Both the position numbers and the translations under genes were made by a program. From assembly GCF_003122385.1 (NCBI RefSeq), contig NZ_CP029255.1:1984001-2048000 (forward strand): 64,000 nucleotides of DNA, written 5' to 3'. This document shows positions 25,328-34,689 of the stretch, piece after piece (the stretch's first letter is position 1; every line of letters begins with the position of its first letter). The DNA is from Flavobacterium crocinum (GTDB lineage: Bacteria > Bacteroidota > Bacteroidia > Flavobacteriales > Flavobacteriaceae). The notes beneath the pieces are model-generated. The model made no database searches. It saw nothing but the letters and a program-made list of their open reading frames with translations, and was not told the origin of the DNA.

Positions 25328-25957
25328 ATGGATGAGATATTGAAATATTTTCCAAATTTGACGGATCTTCAAATTGAACAATTTCAAAAATTAGACTTTT
25401 TATACCACGATTGGAATGAGAAAATCAATGTTATTTCTCGAAAAGACATTGATTCATTATATACAAAACACATTTTGCATTCGTTAGGAATTGCGAAAAT
25501 TATGAAATTTGAAGCAGGAACAACGGTTTTAGACGTTGGAACTGGTGGTGGCTTTCCGGGAATTCCGTTAGCAATTCTTTTTCCTGAAACCCGCTTTTAT
25601 CTGATTGACGTGATTGCAAAGAAAATAAAAGTGGTTCAAGGCGTTGCGGATGCATTGGAATTAAAGAATGTAAAAGCAGAACAAAAACGCGCTGAATTGG
25701 TAAAGGGCGATTTCGATTTTATCGTAAGCCGTGCCGTAACTAATATGCCGGATTTTGTTTCCTGGATAAAAGATAAGATTAAGAAACAACACAAGCATAA
25801 ATTGAAAAATGGTATTCTTTATCTGAAAGGTGGTGATTTGGCAGAGGAATTGAAAGATTTTCCAAATGCTACACTATACGATCTGGCAGATCATTTTGAA
25901 GATGAATTTTTTGAAACAAAGAAAGTAGTTCACCTTCCTTTGAAGTTTAAGCCTTAA
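25328..25957 (+). CDS. rsmG: 16S rRNA (guanine527-N7)-methyltransferase
   Basis: The 209-residue protein is a full-length RsmG/GidB: WNEKINVISRKDIDSLYTKHILHSL at residues 30-54, the SAM-binding LDVGTGGGFPGIPLAI, and SRAVTNMPDFVSW. It methylates G527 of 16S rRNA, and loss of it gives low-level streptomycin resistance in other bacteria. A TACTTTTG -7 element is at 25304-25311. It is monocistronic with a terminator at 25963. Confidence 0.95.
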   Translation: MDEILKYFPNLTDLQIEQFQKLDFLYHDWNEKINVISRKDIDSLYTKHILHSLGIAKIMKFEAGTTVLDVGTGGGFPGIPLAILFPETRFYLIDVIAKKIKVVQGVADALELKNVKAEQKRAELVKGDFDFIVSRAVTNMPDFVSWIKDKIKKQHKHKLKNGILYLKGGDLAEELKDFPNATLYDLADHFEDEFFETKKVVHLPLKFKP

Positions 25958-25962
25958 AAAGT

Positions 25963-25998
25963 AATAACCCGGTAGATTTTTCTCCGGGTTATTTTTTT
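25963..25998 (+). terminator. Terminator after rsmG
   Basis: The stem AATAACCCGG / CCGGGTTATT (25963-25972 with 25984-25993) is followed by a T run. Confidence 0.85.
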
Positions 25999-26023
25999 GA
26001 ATAAATAAAAACTATTAAAAAAA

Positions 26024-26755
26024 TTAAGAATATATTCTTGTAAGATTTAAAAACTGGTTTGCCTGGTAATTTAAATTATCAATAAAACCATGTATTGCAT
26101 TTTCTGACGCTTCATTGGTGGCTTTAAATTCAGAATCAAAGAAAAAATCCCGACATATTACAGGTTCATGTGAAGAATCGTAAACAGCTTCTTCTTTCTC
26201 GTCTAAATCCAAGTTCTCATATTCACAAGCATATAAGCAAATTAAATCTACTATAATACGATTGAACCATCGATCAAAAACTTTCTTTTTAGGAGTAACA
26301 TGTCGGGCTAATAATACTAATCCTATGAGTTCGTTTTGTAGATAATAAGAGCCTTTTCTATATAAAGTATCAATCATTCTTACATTCATATGTGCAATCC
26401 ATAAAGGTCCATTTACACTACCCGAAGCTGGCATATCAAATTCGGTATCAAATAATAATGGATTAGTTTGTTCCGGATTGTCTATTGAACACCAAAGTGC
26501 TTCAATACGTTTTTGAGTATCATTTGTATCTTTTGTATATCCGGTAAAACGCCAATATATCCATTCTAATAATGCGGCTGATAATCCAACAGAAGCTTTG
26601 TGGTTGATTTGCAATAATAGATTTTCTAAATCTTCATTTTCTCCGAAAGGATCCAGTAATTCGTTTATTTTCTTTTTATTCCATTTAAAATCAATTGCGT
26701 GACCAATACTTTTTGATTCTAAAATGATTTTAGGCACATTGTTTAAATTTCTCAT
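26024..26755 (-). CDS. Hypothetical protein
   Basis: The 243-residue soluble protein is mostly helical with no signal peptide or membrane segment. Notable stretches are ASVGLSAALLEWIYWRF, PLWIAHMNVRMIDTLYR and HVTPKKKVFDRWFNRI. The family is not recognised. It lies alone, with no toxin gene beside it. Proteins of this size and composition in Bacteroidota sometimes serve as immunity proteins, but nothing here shows that. Confidence 0.6.
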   Translation of the reverse strand: MRNLNNVPKIILESKSIGHAIDFKWNKKKINELLDPFGENEDLENLLLQINHKASVGLSAALLEWIYWRFTGYTKDTNDTQKRIEALWCSIDNPEQTNPLLFDTEFDMPASGSVNGPLWIAHMNVRMIDTLYRKGSYYLQNELIGLVLLARHVTPKKKVFDRWFNRIIVDLICLYACEYENLDLDEKEEAVYDSSHEPVICRDFFFDSEFKATNEASENAIHGFIDNLNYQANQFLNLTRIYS

Positions 26756-27090
26756 AAGTTTAAAACTGTTTAAATAATACTAATTGATTTTTATAAGGCA
26801 AATGTATTATGATGTTTTTTTTTGAGATGGAACAAGAAGTTTTTAAAATATTAAAATAAGTTTTTTGTTGAACGTATGTTGTTGTAAATCAGTAAAATAA
26901 GAAAATTACTACAAAACATTATTAGGTTGTTTTTCTAAAAACTGATTTGTTTTTTATCTGAATTAGTTTTCTAAAATCTATAAGAAATTATATTTTAATG
27001 AACTGTTTTTTTAATTTCCTCTTACTAGCTCTTAAATAATCTATTAAAGTTAAATTATTATTTGTGAGAAGTGATTTTTCTTTAATTGAG
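26756..27090. other. Intergenic AT-rich stretch
   Basis: About 335 bases lie before the terminator of pruA. They hold the promoter region of the hypothetical gene. No ORF, stable hairpin or repeat is apparent. Confidence 0.5.
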
Positions 27091-27136
27091 AAAAAAAATA
27101 AAAGCGGATAATTTCATTTGAAATTATCCGCTTTTT
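27091..27136 (-). terminator. Terminator of pruA
   Basis: The stem AAAGCGGATAATTT / AAATTATCCGCTTT (27101-27114 with 27121-27134) is followed on the minus strand by a T run. It starts 31 bases after the pruA stop. Confidence 0.9.
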
Positions 27137-27166
27137 ATAATCTTAAATCTGAACTCTAAAATCAGA

Positions 27167-28792
27167 TTAGCCTAAGAAAGGATATCTGTAATCTTCAGGA
27201 GTTACAAAAGTTTCTTTGATCGTTCTTGGAGAAGCCCAACGCAACAAGTTCAATGCAGAACCTGCTTTATCGTTAGTTCCTGAAGCTCTTGCTCCACCAA
27301 ATGGCTGCATTCCAACAACTGCTCCAGTTGGTTTGTCATTGATGTAGAAGTTACCTGCAGAATTTTGTAATTTAGTAGTAGCCACTTCAATAGCGTAACG
27401 ATCCTGGCTGAAAACTGCTCCTGTTAAAGCATACTCAGAAGTAGTATCTACTAATTCTAAAGTTTCTTCCCATTTAGCATCTTCGTAAACATAAATAGTG
27501 ATAACTGGTCCAAACAGCTCAGTTTCCATTGTAGTATATTTAGGATTTGTAGTTACAATAACTGTTGGTTCAACAAAGTACCCAACAGATTTATCATAAT
27601 TTCCTCCAACGATGATTTCAGCGTCAGCATCTTTTTTCGCCTGATCAATATAACTAGCTAATTTGTCGAAAGAACCTTCGTGGATAACTGCTGTAATGAA
27701 GTTTCCAAAATCTTCCGGAGAACCCATTTTCATAGATTTCACGTCAGCAATCAATTGTTCTTTTACAGCTGGCCATAAACTTTGTGGGATATAAGCTCTG
27801 GAAGCAGCAGAACATTTTTGTCCCTGGAATTCAAAAGCACCACGAGTAATTCCTGTAACTACCTGTTTTACGTTTGCGCTTGGGTGAGCAATGATAAAAT
27901 CTTTACCTCCAGTTTCACCAACGATTCTTGGGTACGTTTTGTAATTGTGAATGTTTGCTCCAATTTTAGCCCAGATGTCTTTAAATACGTGAGTCGATCC
28001 TGTAAAGTGAACACCGGCAAAATCACGGCTTGCTAAAACTGTATCAGTAATCATTAAAGCATCACCAAAAACTACGTTGATAACACCGTCCGGAACTCCG
28101 GCTTCTTTGAATACATCGATGATAACTTTAGCAGAAAATACCTGACTGTCACTTGGTTTCCAAACCACAACGTTACCCATCATAGCAGCACTTGCAGGAA
28201 GATTTGCAGCGATAGCAGTAAAGTTAAATGGAGTAATAGCGTAAACAAAACCTTCAAGAGGTCTGTATTCTACGCGATTCCAAACAGAAGAATCTGATTT
28301 TGGCTGATCGTTATAGATTTGAGTCATAAACTCAACATTGTATCTTAAGAAGTCGATTAATTCGCAAGAAGAATCGATTTCTGCCTGATGAATATTTTTA
28401 GATTGACCAATCATTGTAGCTGCATTGATGCGCGCTCTGTATGGTCCTGCAATAAGTTCTGCAGCTTTTAAGAAAATAGCAGCACGTTGTTCCCATGCCA
28501 TGTTTGCCCATTTTTTTCTTGCTTCAAGAGCATTGGCAATTGCTTTTTCGATATGTTGTTTTTCAGCTAAATGATATTTTCCAACGATATGTTTGTGATC
28601 GTGTGGAGCAGTAATGTTTCTTGTATTTCCAGTTCTGATTTCTTCGCTTCCAATATATAAAGGAACGTCAATTTGAGAATTCCACATTGTGGTGTAAGCT
28701 GCCTGAACAGCTGCTTTTTCTGGTGAGTTCGGTGCGTATCCTTTTACAGGTTCGTTTACCGCTTTTGGTACATGAAAAAATCCTTTAAGCAT
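27167..28792 (-). CDS. pruA: L-glutamate gamma-semialdehyde dehydrogenase
   Basis: The 541-residue aldehyde dehydrogenase oxidises glutamate semialdehyde (delta-1-pyrroline-5-carboxylate) to glutamate in proline degradation. It shows VYAITPFNFTAIAANLPASAAMMGNVVVWKPSDS (NAD-binding), FTGSTHVFK, GETGGKDFIIAHPSA and the catalytic Cys327 in FEFQGQKCSAASRAY. The length and the N-terminal NEPVKGYAPNSPE segment fit the monofunctional PruA class (RocA-like, type 1). There is no proline dehydrogenase nearby, so the pathway is split across the genome. Confidence 0.95.
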   Translation of the reverse strand: MLKGFFHVPKAVNEPVKGYAPNSPEKAAVQAAYTTMWNSQIDVPLYIGSEEIRTGNTRNITAPHDHKHIVGKYHLAEKQHIEKAIANALEARKKWANMAWEQRAAIFLKAAELIAGPYRARINAATMIGQSKNIHQAEIDSSCELIDFLRYNVEFMTQIYNDQPKSDSSVWNRVEYRPLEGFVYAITPFNFTAIAANLPASAAMMGNVVVWKPSDSQVFSAKVIIDVFKEAGVPDGVINVVFGDALMITDTVLASRDFAGVHFTGSTHVFKDIWAKIGANIHNYKTYPRIVGETGGKDFIIAHPSANVKQVVTGITRGAFEFQGQKCSAASRAYIPQSLWPAVKEQLIADVKSMKMGSPEDFGNFITAVIHEGSFDKLASYIDQAKKDADAEIIVGGNYDKSVGYFVEPTVIVTTNPKYTTMETELFGPVITIYVYEDAKWEETLELVDTTSEYALTGAVFSQDRYAIEVATTKLQNSAGNFYINDKPTGAVVGMQPFGGARASGTNDKAGSALNLLRWASPRTIKETFVTPEDYRYPFLG

Positions 28793-28865
28793 GTTATTTA
28801 AAATTAGATTATTAGATAATTTATAGTTAGAAAATTTGATTTGTTACGAATAATCTAACGTTGCA

Positions 28866-28873
28866 CAAAAGTA
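28866..28873 (-). promoter_or_regulatory. -7 element (TACTTTTG) of pruA
   Basis: A perfect TANNTTTG match lies 73 bases upstream of the pruA ATG on the minus strand. Confidence 0.45.
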
Positions 28874-28947
28874 CAAAGGATAAATTAATAAATTGATAAT
28901 TTTATGATTAAGATAACGATAAAAAGAATCGAAGTAAAAAGGTGCCC

Positions 28948-29334
28948 TTAATTTAAAGCAAAAGGAGCACACATTCTAAAAGTAGGGACAATTACTTTGA
29001 ATGTTTTTGTAGTGGTAAAATTGATCATATTAAAATGACCTTTCATTGCTCCGTAAGGAGACGATAATAAACAGCCAGAACTATAAGTGTGATTTTCACC
29101 TGGTTTTAAAACAGGTTTTTTGCCAATAACACCTTCGCCGTCTACTACTTCCAGATCATTTAGAGAATCAAAAATTTCCCAGTGGCGCGAGGTTAACTGC
29201 ACAGAATCTTTACTGTGGTTTTCAATCGTAACTACATAACTAAAAGCAAAATGAATCTTGTAGTTTTTGAAGTAAGTACCTTCAAAACTAGTTAAAACAG
29301 ATATTTTTATGCCTCGTGTAATTTGAGAAACCAT
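28948..29334 (-). CDS. apaG: ApaG protein (Co2+/Mg2+ efflux-associated domain)
   Basis: The 128-residue protein has the whole ApaG/DUF525 Fn3-like fold: GIKISVLTSFEGTYFK, SYVVTIENHSKDSVQLTSRHWEI, the VVDGEGVIGKKPVLKPGE loop and SSPYGAMKGHFNM. The length matches the bacterial stand-alone protein. The gene name derives from E. coli, where it is linked to the ApaH region and metal tolerance, but the biochemical role remains unclear. It is followed downstream by pruA with a gap of about 155 bases. Confidence 0.93.
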   Translation of the reverse strand: MVSQITRGIKISVLTSFEGTYFKNYKIHFAFSYVVTIENHSKDSVQLTSRHWEIFDSLNDLEVVDGEGVIGKKPVLKPGENHTYSSGCLLSSPYGAMKGHFNMINFTTTKTFKVIVPTFRMCAPFALN

Positions 29335-29413
29335 ACTAACGCAGTATATATGTGGTTGTTATAGTGGCAAAGTTAAGAAAAAAAATCGTTTAATCTAGAA
29401 CCTTAACATTGTT

Positions 29414-30673
29414 TTAATTGACTATATTGATAGAGTTTGCATTTCCTTTACCAATAACACGCTGATAACGATCTGTTGCCTCTTTATAATAAACCAGAAT
29501 TGTGTACTCGTTTTCAGTTTGGTAAAAGTTTCCGTCAATAGCATTTTCGTTATCAATAACGCCTTTTTTATCAGCAACAGTGTACTGGAAATTAGTGAAT
29601 CCCTGCTTGATCATTATGGCTTTTTCGAAAACGGCTTTATCAGTGTTGTAGTCCATTTTATATTCCGGAGAAAGACTGTAATTGTTAAACATTCCAGCAA
29701 TATAAATGTCTTTATTTAAACGGAATGCCGGAGCGGATAAAGTGAAATAAACCCAGGCATAATCAGCTTCTATATCATTGTTGGAACCATTGATGTTTTT
29801 AACCACAAAGTTTCCGTTTACATCTTGATAATTGGTGTAAATCTGATTTCCTCTGGCGGCATTAGTGTATAAATGAGCGCTGTAAATATCACCGTTAGAA
29901 CCTACTTTGGCAACATTATTACTGGCAGCCCGAATGTCTTTATTCTCAAAATATAAAAATTCATTTCCGCCCCAAAACTGTGTTTCTTTATCATATTTAT
30001 AAACCAGTTGATTGCCGATAGTGTATTGGGGGACGACATTTTTTATCGCAGTATTAAAATTTCCATTTTGTAATAGAAGTACTTTTACATTCTGTAAAGG
30101 AGTCTGAAATACAATATCATTAGACAAAATAGCAAAATCTAAGTTTTGTTTGTAATCAATATTGCTGAGATTTCGGCTTCTTTTTACTTGGGCTGTTACA
30201 GTTGAATGATTTTCGTATAAAATAAATTTTCGTGAAAACACTAATTCTCGGTCTTCATTTAATATTCGCAGTATATAATTTCCGGAAAGCTTGATTTGCG
30301 TTGTAAACTGATTCGGAAAAGATAGTCTGTAATGCGAATAAATCTGAAGTGTATTAAAGGAATTAGAATAATCGTTAATTCTTTGATTGTCTAAACCACC
30401 AATATAATCCGTTTTCGGAATATCAGTTGGTATCCAGTTGTAATCACAATGTACAACTTCAAAATAATAATTGGCCTCACTTCCAAATAAATCATCGAAC
30501 TGAAAAGCAAACGAAGAACCTAGTTCAAAAATAGGAACAACATTACTTCCGTTTTGAATAAAAGAAACAGTTTTAATATTATAAGGTGGTTCAACCTCGT
30601 TTTGTACTTGCTGAGCAGTTATCGAACTAAAGAAGCAAAAAAATAAAAGGCTATGATATAAAAATTTTGACAT
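29414..30673 (-). CDS. Type IX secretion system Plug-like protein (DUF5103)
   Basis: The protein has 419 residues from the preferred start MSKFLYHS at 30673, with a signal peptide cut near SITAQQV. A longer frame adds 11 residues that are not signal-like. The body shows EPPYNIKTVSFIQNG, SYFALYSL-type beta strands, HCDYNWIPTDIPKTDYIGG and MDYNTDKAVFEKAIMIKQGF, the pattern of the DUF5103 family. In F. johnsoniae this family includes the Plug that seals the SprA translocon on the periplasmic side. Together with the flavobacterial setting this supports a T9SS role. Other sprA-region genes are not in the window. Confidence 0.8.
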   Translation of the reverse strand: MSKFLYHSLLFFCFFSSITAQQVQNEVEPPYNIKTVSFIQNGSNVVPIFELGSSFAFQFDDLFGSEANYYFEVVHCDYNWIPTDIPKTDYIGGLDNQRINDYSNSFNTLQIYSHYRLSFPNQFTTQIKLSGNYILRILNEDRELVFSRKFILYENHSTVTAQVKRSRNLSNIDYKQNLDFAILSNDIVFQTPLQNVKVLLLQNGNFNTAIKNVVPQYTIGNQLVYKYDKETQFWGGNEFLYFENKDIRAASNNVAKVGSNGDIYSAHLYTNAARGNQIYTNYQDVNGNFVVKNINGSNNDIEADYAWVYFTLSAPAFRLNKDIYIAGMFNNYSLSPEYKMDYNTDKAVFEKAIMIKQGFTNFQYTVADKKGVIDNENAIDGNFYQTENEYTILVYYKEATDRYQRVIGKGNANSINIVN

Positions 30674-30748
30674 CTTATTTATGTTGTAAGATTGTAAATA
30701 TAACAATTTTATACAACGAAAAACAGCCGGATTTATTGGTTTAACTTA

Positions 30749-33649
30749 TTAAGAGTTTAAAATGTATTCTAAATTGGCTTCGATTTCGTCATTGATGTAA
30801 CTTTCTTCTAAAAGCGAATCAGACAACAGTTTTTTGTTTTCCTGCAGTTTAATGATTTTTTCCTCAACCGTATTTTTAGAAATAAACCGAACAACATTTA
30901 CTTTGTTCAATTGCCCGATTCTATGTGCTCGTCCAACTCCTTGTTTTTCTGCGAAAGGATTCCACCACGGATCCAGAAATAAAACGTAAGATGCTTTGGT
31001 GATATTTAAACCAACGCCTCCCGCTTTTAATGAAATAAAAAACAACAATGGTTCTTCTTTTTCCTGAAATAATTTTACTTGTTGTTCTCTTGTATTCGCT
31101 GGAGTTTCTCCTGTGATTTCACAATATTGAATCTTGTTTTCCTTGCACCAATCTGTATAGAATCCAAGATTGGTGACAAACGAACTGAAAATAATAACCT
31201 TTTGTTTTTCGTGGACTAAAGTTTCGAGATAATTCGTAACCGCAATATATTTTCCGGAATCAATTTCTGATTCCTGATCGACCATTTTTGGGTGATTACT
31301 CAATTGTCTTAATTTCATCAGCGTATTAATAATGCTGATTTTATCCGGACTTGAGCCATCTGTTTTGAGTAAAAAGTTACGCGCTTTCGATTTTTCTTTT
31401 TCGTATAATTTCTCCTGTTCAGGATCCATTTCACAGTAGTAAATCTGCTCAGATAATTCAGGTAAATCTTTTAAAACCTGTTCTTTTGTTCGTCGCAAAA
31501 TATAAGGTTGAACAAGAGTTTTTAATTCTGATAAAATAGTCTCGTCCTGTCTTTTTTCGATTGGCGTTTTAAAATTATCCATGAAAAACTTGTAATTCCC
31601 CAAAATGTCAGGATTTATAAACTGCATTTGTGACCATAAATCGTCAAGCGAATTTTCGATTGGAGTACCGCTCAAAGCAATTTTATGAGCTGTGCTAATC
31701 TTGTTGATTGCTTTAAAAATCTTAGAATCTTTGTTTTTAATGTATTGACTTTCGTCTAAAATCAAATATCTAAAATCGTATTTTTCTAAAATTGAAATAT
31801 CACGATGAACAATGCTGTAACTCGTAAAAATCAAATCGGTTGTGGCTAATCTGCCGGCTAATTGTTTTCTGTCATTGCCCACATATTGCATTTTTGAAAA
31901 ATGCGGAGTAAATTTCAAAGATTCATTATACCAGTTAAAAACTAAGGAAGAAGGTAAAACAATCAACGTTTTGAGTGGTTCTCTTTCGATTGTAGTTTCG
32001 TTTGAAAATAAATCAAAATTGGTTGTTTTGGTTGTAAATCCTAATTGTTCTTGAACGGCAACCAAAACGGCCAAAGTCTGCAACGTTTTTCCAAGTCCCA
32101 TATCATCGGCAAGACAAGCGCCTAAATTCGAATTGAAATGTCCTAAAAGCCATTGCACGCCTTCAATTTGATAAGGTCTTAAAGTTGCTTTTAATAAATC
32201 AGAAGCTTTGTATTCGGCTTTTGTTGTTATATCGTCTTTAATTTCAGGAATGGCATCTAATGCCGTAAAATTACTTTTACGCAAAAGAAGATTTCCTCCT
32301 TCGGTTTTTGCCAATTTTGCCAACGAACTGTATTTGCTAAACCATTCTAAAGGAATCAGAAAATAATTTCCGTCAGGCAATTGAAAAAGTCGTTCTTTGC
32401 TTTTTATGTTTGGAATAATTTCGCTGAAATTAATTTTATACGTTCCAATCGTAATGATGATTTTAATATCAAACCAATCTCCGGCTGTTTCTTTGGAAGC
32501 TGAAACAATATGATTTTCGGTGATAATTTCTTTGCTTTCCGCTTTTAGATTTTCAATTGTAAATCCTAAGCTTTCCAGTTTTTCTTTATGATCAATAATA
32601 AATTGAATATTAATATAAGGATCTGGGTTTTCTATCTCAGAATCTAGCCCGTAAAATTCATTTTTGATTACGGTCAAGCCGAGTTCTGCCAATTTATCGG
32701 TATAAAAAGCCTCTTCAGAACTTCTTTTAAATTGAATTATTTTAGGCTGATTGGCAATGCTGAAATCAACAAACGAATGTGTTTTTTTTGTTTTGGAAGC
32801 ATCAAATAAATAACCATCATAATCAAAATAAAGATTTAGATAATAACAATTTTTAAAGAAATCATGAACCGGCTGAATCGTACAAGAGATAATTTTATCA
32901 CGACTTTCGACTTCAAAACCTGTTGATTCAATGTCGATTTTCTTTGCTATTTCAGGAATAAAACTTTTGAAATAATCATCGACTAATTTTGATGGAATTT
33001 CAATTGATTTTTTCTTTAAAAAAGGCATTAGTTTTTTAGCGTTAAGCGCTGTTAACTGCCCCAGTTTTTTATTGATAATTAACCATCCTGGCTCGTCTAA
33101 AAGAATCTCGGCTTTTTTATCCATAGGTAAAAAGGCAGTTTCGTTTTCTTTTAGAGAAAGGGTGTAGGTGATTCCTTCGTCGTGTTTGTCGAATTGAATC
33201 TGAGGTTCAAAATAAAGCGGACTCACATCAACTCTGGAACGATAAAAATCTTTTTCAGGTCCGAGGTTTAATGACAACGGAAATTGCTCTTTTACAATTA
33301 AATCATAAAATGAACCCAAATGAAATTTTAAATGCTGACGAATTGCAAAATCAATTTTGGAATCTTTCTGCAAATCGGCAATCGTCTTAGCTGATTTGAT
33401 TTTAGCGCTGAATTTTTTAAAGATAAATTCAGGTTTTAAAGATTCGCAGGCGGTCAGAATTTTTTTTGAATTAGAATCCAGATTATCGTAAACAATCCCG
33501 AAACTTTGTATTACGCCGGGACTTGCTTTTTTATCCAAATATTTAATTTCATCAGAATTCTCAACAATGTAGGCGGTTGGGATATAAGTGTTGAGGTTTT
33601 TTTCTAAACTGATGTCAAAGCAAAATTGAAATGATTTTGTAGGTTCCAA
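30749..33649 (-). CDS. SNF2/RapA-type DNA-dependent ATPase
   Basis: The 966-residue protein has a long N-terminal region of unknown function (residues 1-490) and a C-terminal SNF2 motor. Motif I is ADDMGLGKTLQTL (K521), motif II DESQYIKN (D632), and the last motifs are SLKAGGVGLNITKA and GRAHRIGQLNKVNVVRFISKNTVEEKI. This is the typical Bacteroidota SNF2 helicase architecture (DEAD/DEAH box helicase). These proteins remodel nucleoprotein or RNA polymerase complexes. It is not adjacent to any defence genes, so a DISARM or Druantia-like role is not supported. Confidence 0.9.
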   Translation of the reverse strand: MEPTKSFQFCFDISLEKNLNTYIPTAYIVENSDEIKYLDKKASPGVIQSFGIVYDNLDSNSKKILTACESLKPEFIFKKFSAKIKSAKTIADLQKDSKIDFAIRQHLKFHLGSFYDLIVKEQFPLSLNLGPEKDFYRSRVDVSPLYFEPQIQFDKHDEGITYTLSLKENETAFLPMDKKAEILLDEPGWLIINKKLGQLTALNAKKLMPFLKKKSIEIPSKLVDDYFKSFIPEIAKKIDIESTGFEVESRDKIISCTIQPVHDFFKNCYYLNLYFDYDGYLFDASKTKKTHSFVDFSIANQPKIIQFKRSSEEAFYTDKLAELGLTVIKNEFYGLDSEIENPDPYINIQFIIDHKEKLESLGFTIENLKAESKEIITENHIVSASKETAGDWFDIKIIITIGTYKINFSEIIPNIKSKERLFQLPDGNYFLIPLEWFSKYSSLAKLAKTEGGNLLLRKSNFTALDAIPEIKDDITTKAEYKASDLLKATLRPYQIEGVQWLLGHFNSNLGACLADDMGLGKTLQTLAVLVAVQEQLGFTTKTTNFDLFSNETTIEREPLKTLIVLPSSLVFNWYNESLKFTPHFSKMQYVGNDRKQLAGRLATTDLIFTSYSIVHRDISILEKYDFRYLILDESQYIKNKDSKIFKAINKISTAHKIALSGTPIENSLDDLWSQMQFINPDILGNYKFFMDNFKTPIEKRQDETILSELKTLVQPYILRRTKEQVLKDLPELSEQIYYCEMDPEQEKLYEKEKSKARNFLLKTDGSSPDKISIINTLMKLRQLSNHPKMVDQESEIDSGKYIAVTNYLETLVHEKQKVIIFSSFVTNLGFYTDWCKENKIQYCEITGETPANTREQQVKLFQEKEEPLLFFISLKAGGVGLNITKASYVLFLDPWWNPFAEKQGVGRAHRIGQLNKVNVVRFISKNTVEEKIIKLQENKKLLSDSLLEESYINDEIEANLEYILNS

Positions 33650-33690
33650 GATTTAGGTTTTTGGTTAGGCTTGTATTTTGGGAATAGGGC

Positions 33691-33738
33691 AAAAAAAGAA
33701 AGAGTTTTCAAAATAGAAATAATTTGAAAACTCTTTTA
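33691..33738 (-). terminator. Terminator of the methyltransferase gene
   Basis: The stem AAAGAGTTTTCAAA / TTTGAAAACTCTTT (33699-33712 with 33723-33736) is followed on the minus strand by a T run at 33691-33697. Confidence 0.8.
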
Positions 33739-33770
33739 AATGAACTTATATCACTTTTATGATGAAAAAA

Positions 33771-34544
33771 TTAGTTTTCAGGTTTAAAGCAAAGCGGAAT
33801 AATTTCGCCTTTTGCTAAACAATATTTTTCAACCAGTTCTGGTGCTATTTTATTAGTATAATCTTCTTCAATCACGATAAAACCAATGCTTCTTAATTTG
33901 TCGAAATAATCGCGTCCGTAAATACGAACGTGATCGTATTGGCCAAAAATTCTTGCACGTTCTTTCTGATCTGTAATAGAATCATCTGCAAAGGTAACTT
34001 CACGATTTAAATCCTGAGGAATTTGAAGAATCGCCATTCCGCCTGGTTTTAAAACACGGAATAATTCCTGCATTGCTTTCGTATCATCCGGAATATGCTC
34101 TAAAACGTGATTACATAAAATCACATCGTATTCATTGTCTTTAAAAGGGAGATTACAAATGTCCGCTTTTACATCTGCCAAAGGCGAAAACAAATCGGTT
34201 GTCGTGTAATCAAGATTCTTTTGCTTGCGGAAAAGTTTGTAAAAGGCCTGTTCCGGAGCAAAATGCAATACTTTTTTAGGTGCTGTAAAAAAATCAGTTT
34301 GGTCATTTAAATACAACCAAAGTAAACGGTGTCTTTCTAATGAAAGTGTACTTGGCGAAAGGACATTATTACGCTGTTTTCCGTATCCGTAAGGTAGAAA
34401 AGATTTAAAGCTTCTTCCGTCAATAGGATCAGTAAATTTATCTCCTCTTAAAGAAAAAGCCAAAATAGGACGCGCCACATAACTCAAACGAATTAATAAT
34501 GGTCTTGGAATGGTATTTAGAACTAATTTGAAAAGTTTCTTCAT
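33771..34544 (-). CDS. Class I SAM-dependent methyltransferase
   Basis: The 257-residue protein has a methyltransferase type 11 core: the motif around LHFAPEQAFYKLFRKQ, a CNLPFKDNEYDVILCNHVLEHIPDD segment and LKPGGMAILQIPQ. The first 60 residues include a hydrophobic stretch (LIRLSYVARPILAFSL) that may touch the membrane. Substrate is not identifiable. Because motif I is atypical (APEQAFY rather than GxGxG), the target may be unusual. Confidence 0.82.
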   Translation of the reverse strand: MKKLFKLVLNTIPRPLLIRLSYVARPILAFSLRGDKFTDPIDGRSFKSFLPYGYGKQRNNVLSPSTLSLERHRLLWLYLNDQTDFFTAPKKVLHFAPEQAFYKLFRKQKNLDYTTTDLFSPLADVKADICNLPFKDNEYDVILCNHVLEHIPDDTKAMQELFRVLKPGGMAILQIPQDLNREVTFADDSITDQKERARIFGQYDHVRIYGRDYFDKLRSIGFIVIEEDYTNKIAPELVEKYCLAKGEIIPLCFKPEN

Positions 34545-34571
34545 GGGGCTATTTCAAAATATTTTTTGTTT

Positions 34572-34650
34572 TCCTGCAAGGTTTTCAAAACCTTGTAGGT
34601 ATTTAAGTTTGAAAAAAGACACCTACAAGGTTTTTGAAAACCTTGCAGGA
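34572..34650. repeat. Inverted double hairpin, CCTGCAAGG family
   Basis: The arms 34572-34600 and 34621-34650 (starting TCCTGCAAGGTTTTCAAAACC and its complement) differ by one indel, and each arm is itself a small inverted repeat (AAGGTTTTCAAAACCTT). It lies between map and the methyltransferase. The same family is present at 14.9 kb. Confidence 0.8.
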
Positions 34651-34689
34651 GTTCGATTTTTTTTAAGTTTTTTTGAATCTCGGCTATAA

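Noticed and set aside
30749..33649. SNF2 helicase as part of an anti-phage island
   Set aside because: Neighbours are a methyltransferase of general type, map and a T9SS protein, with no nuclease or defence gene.
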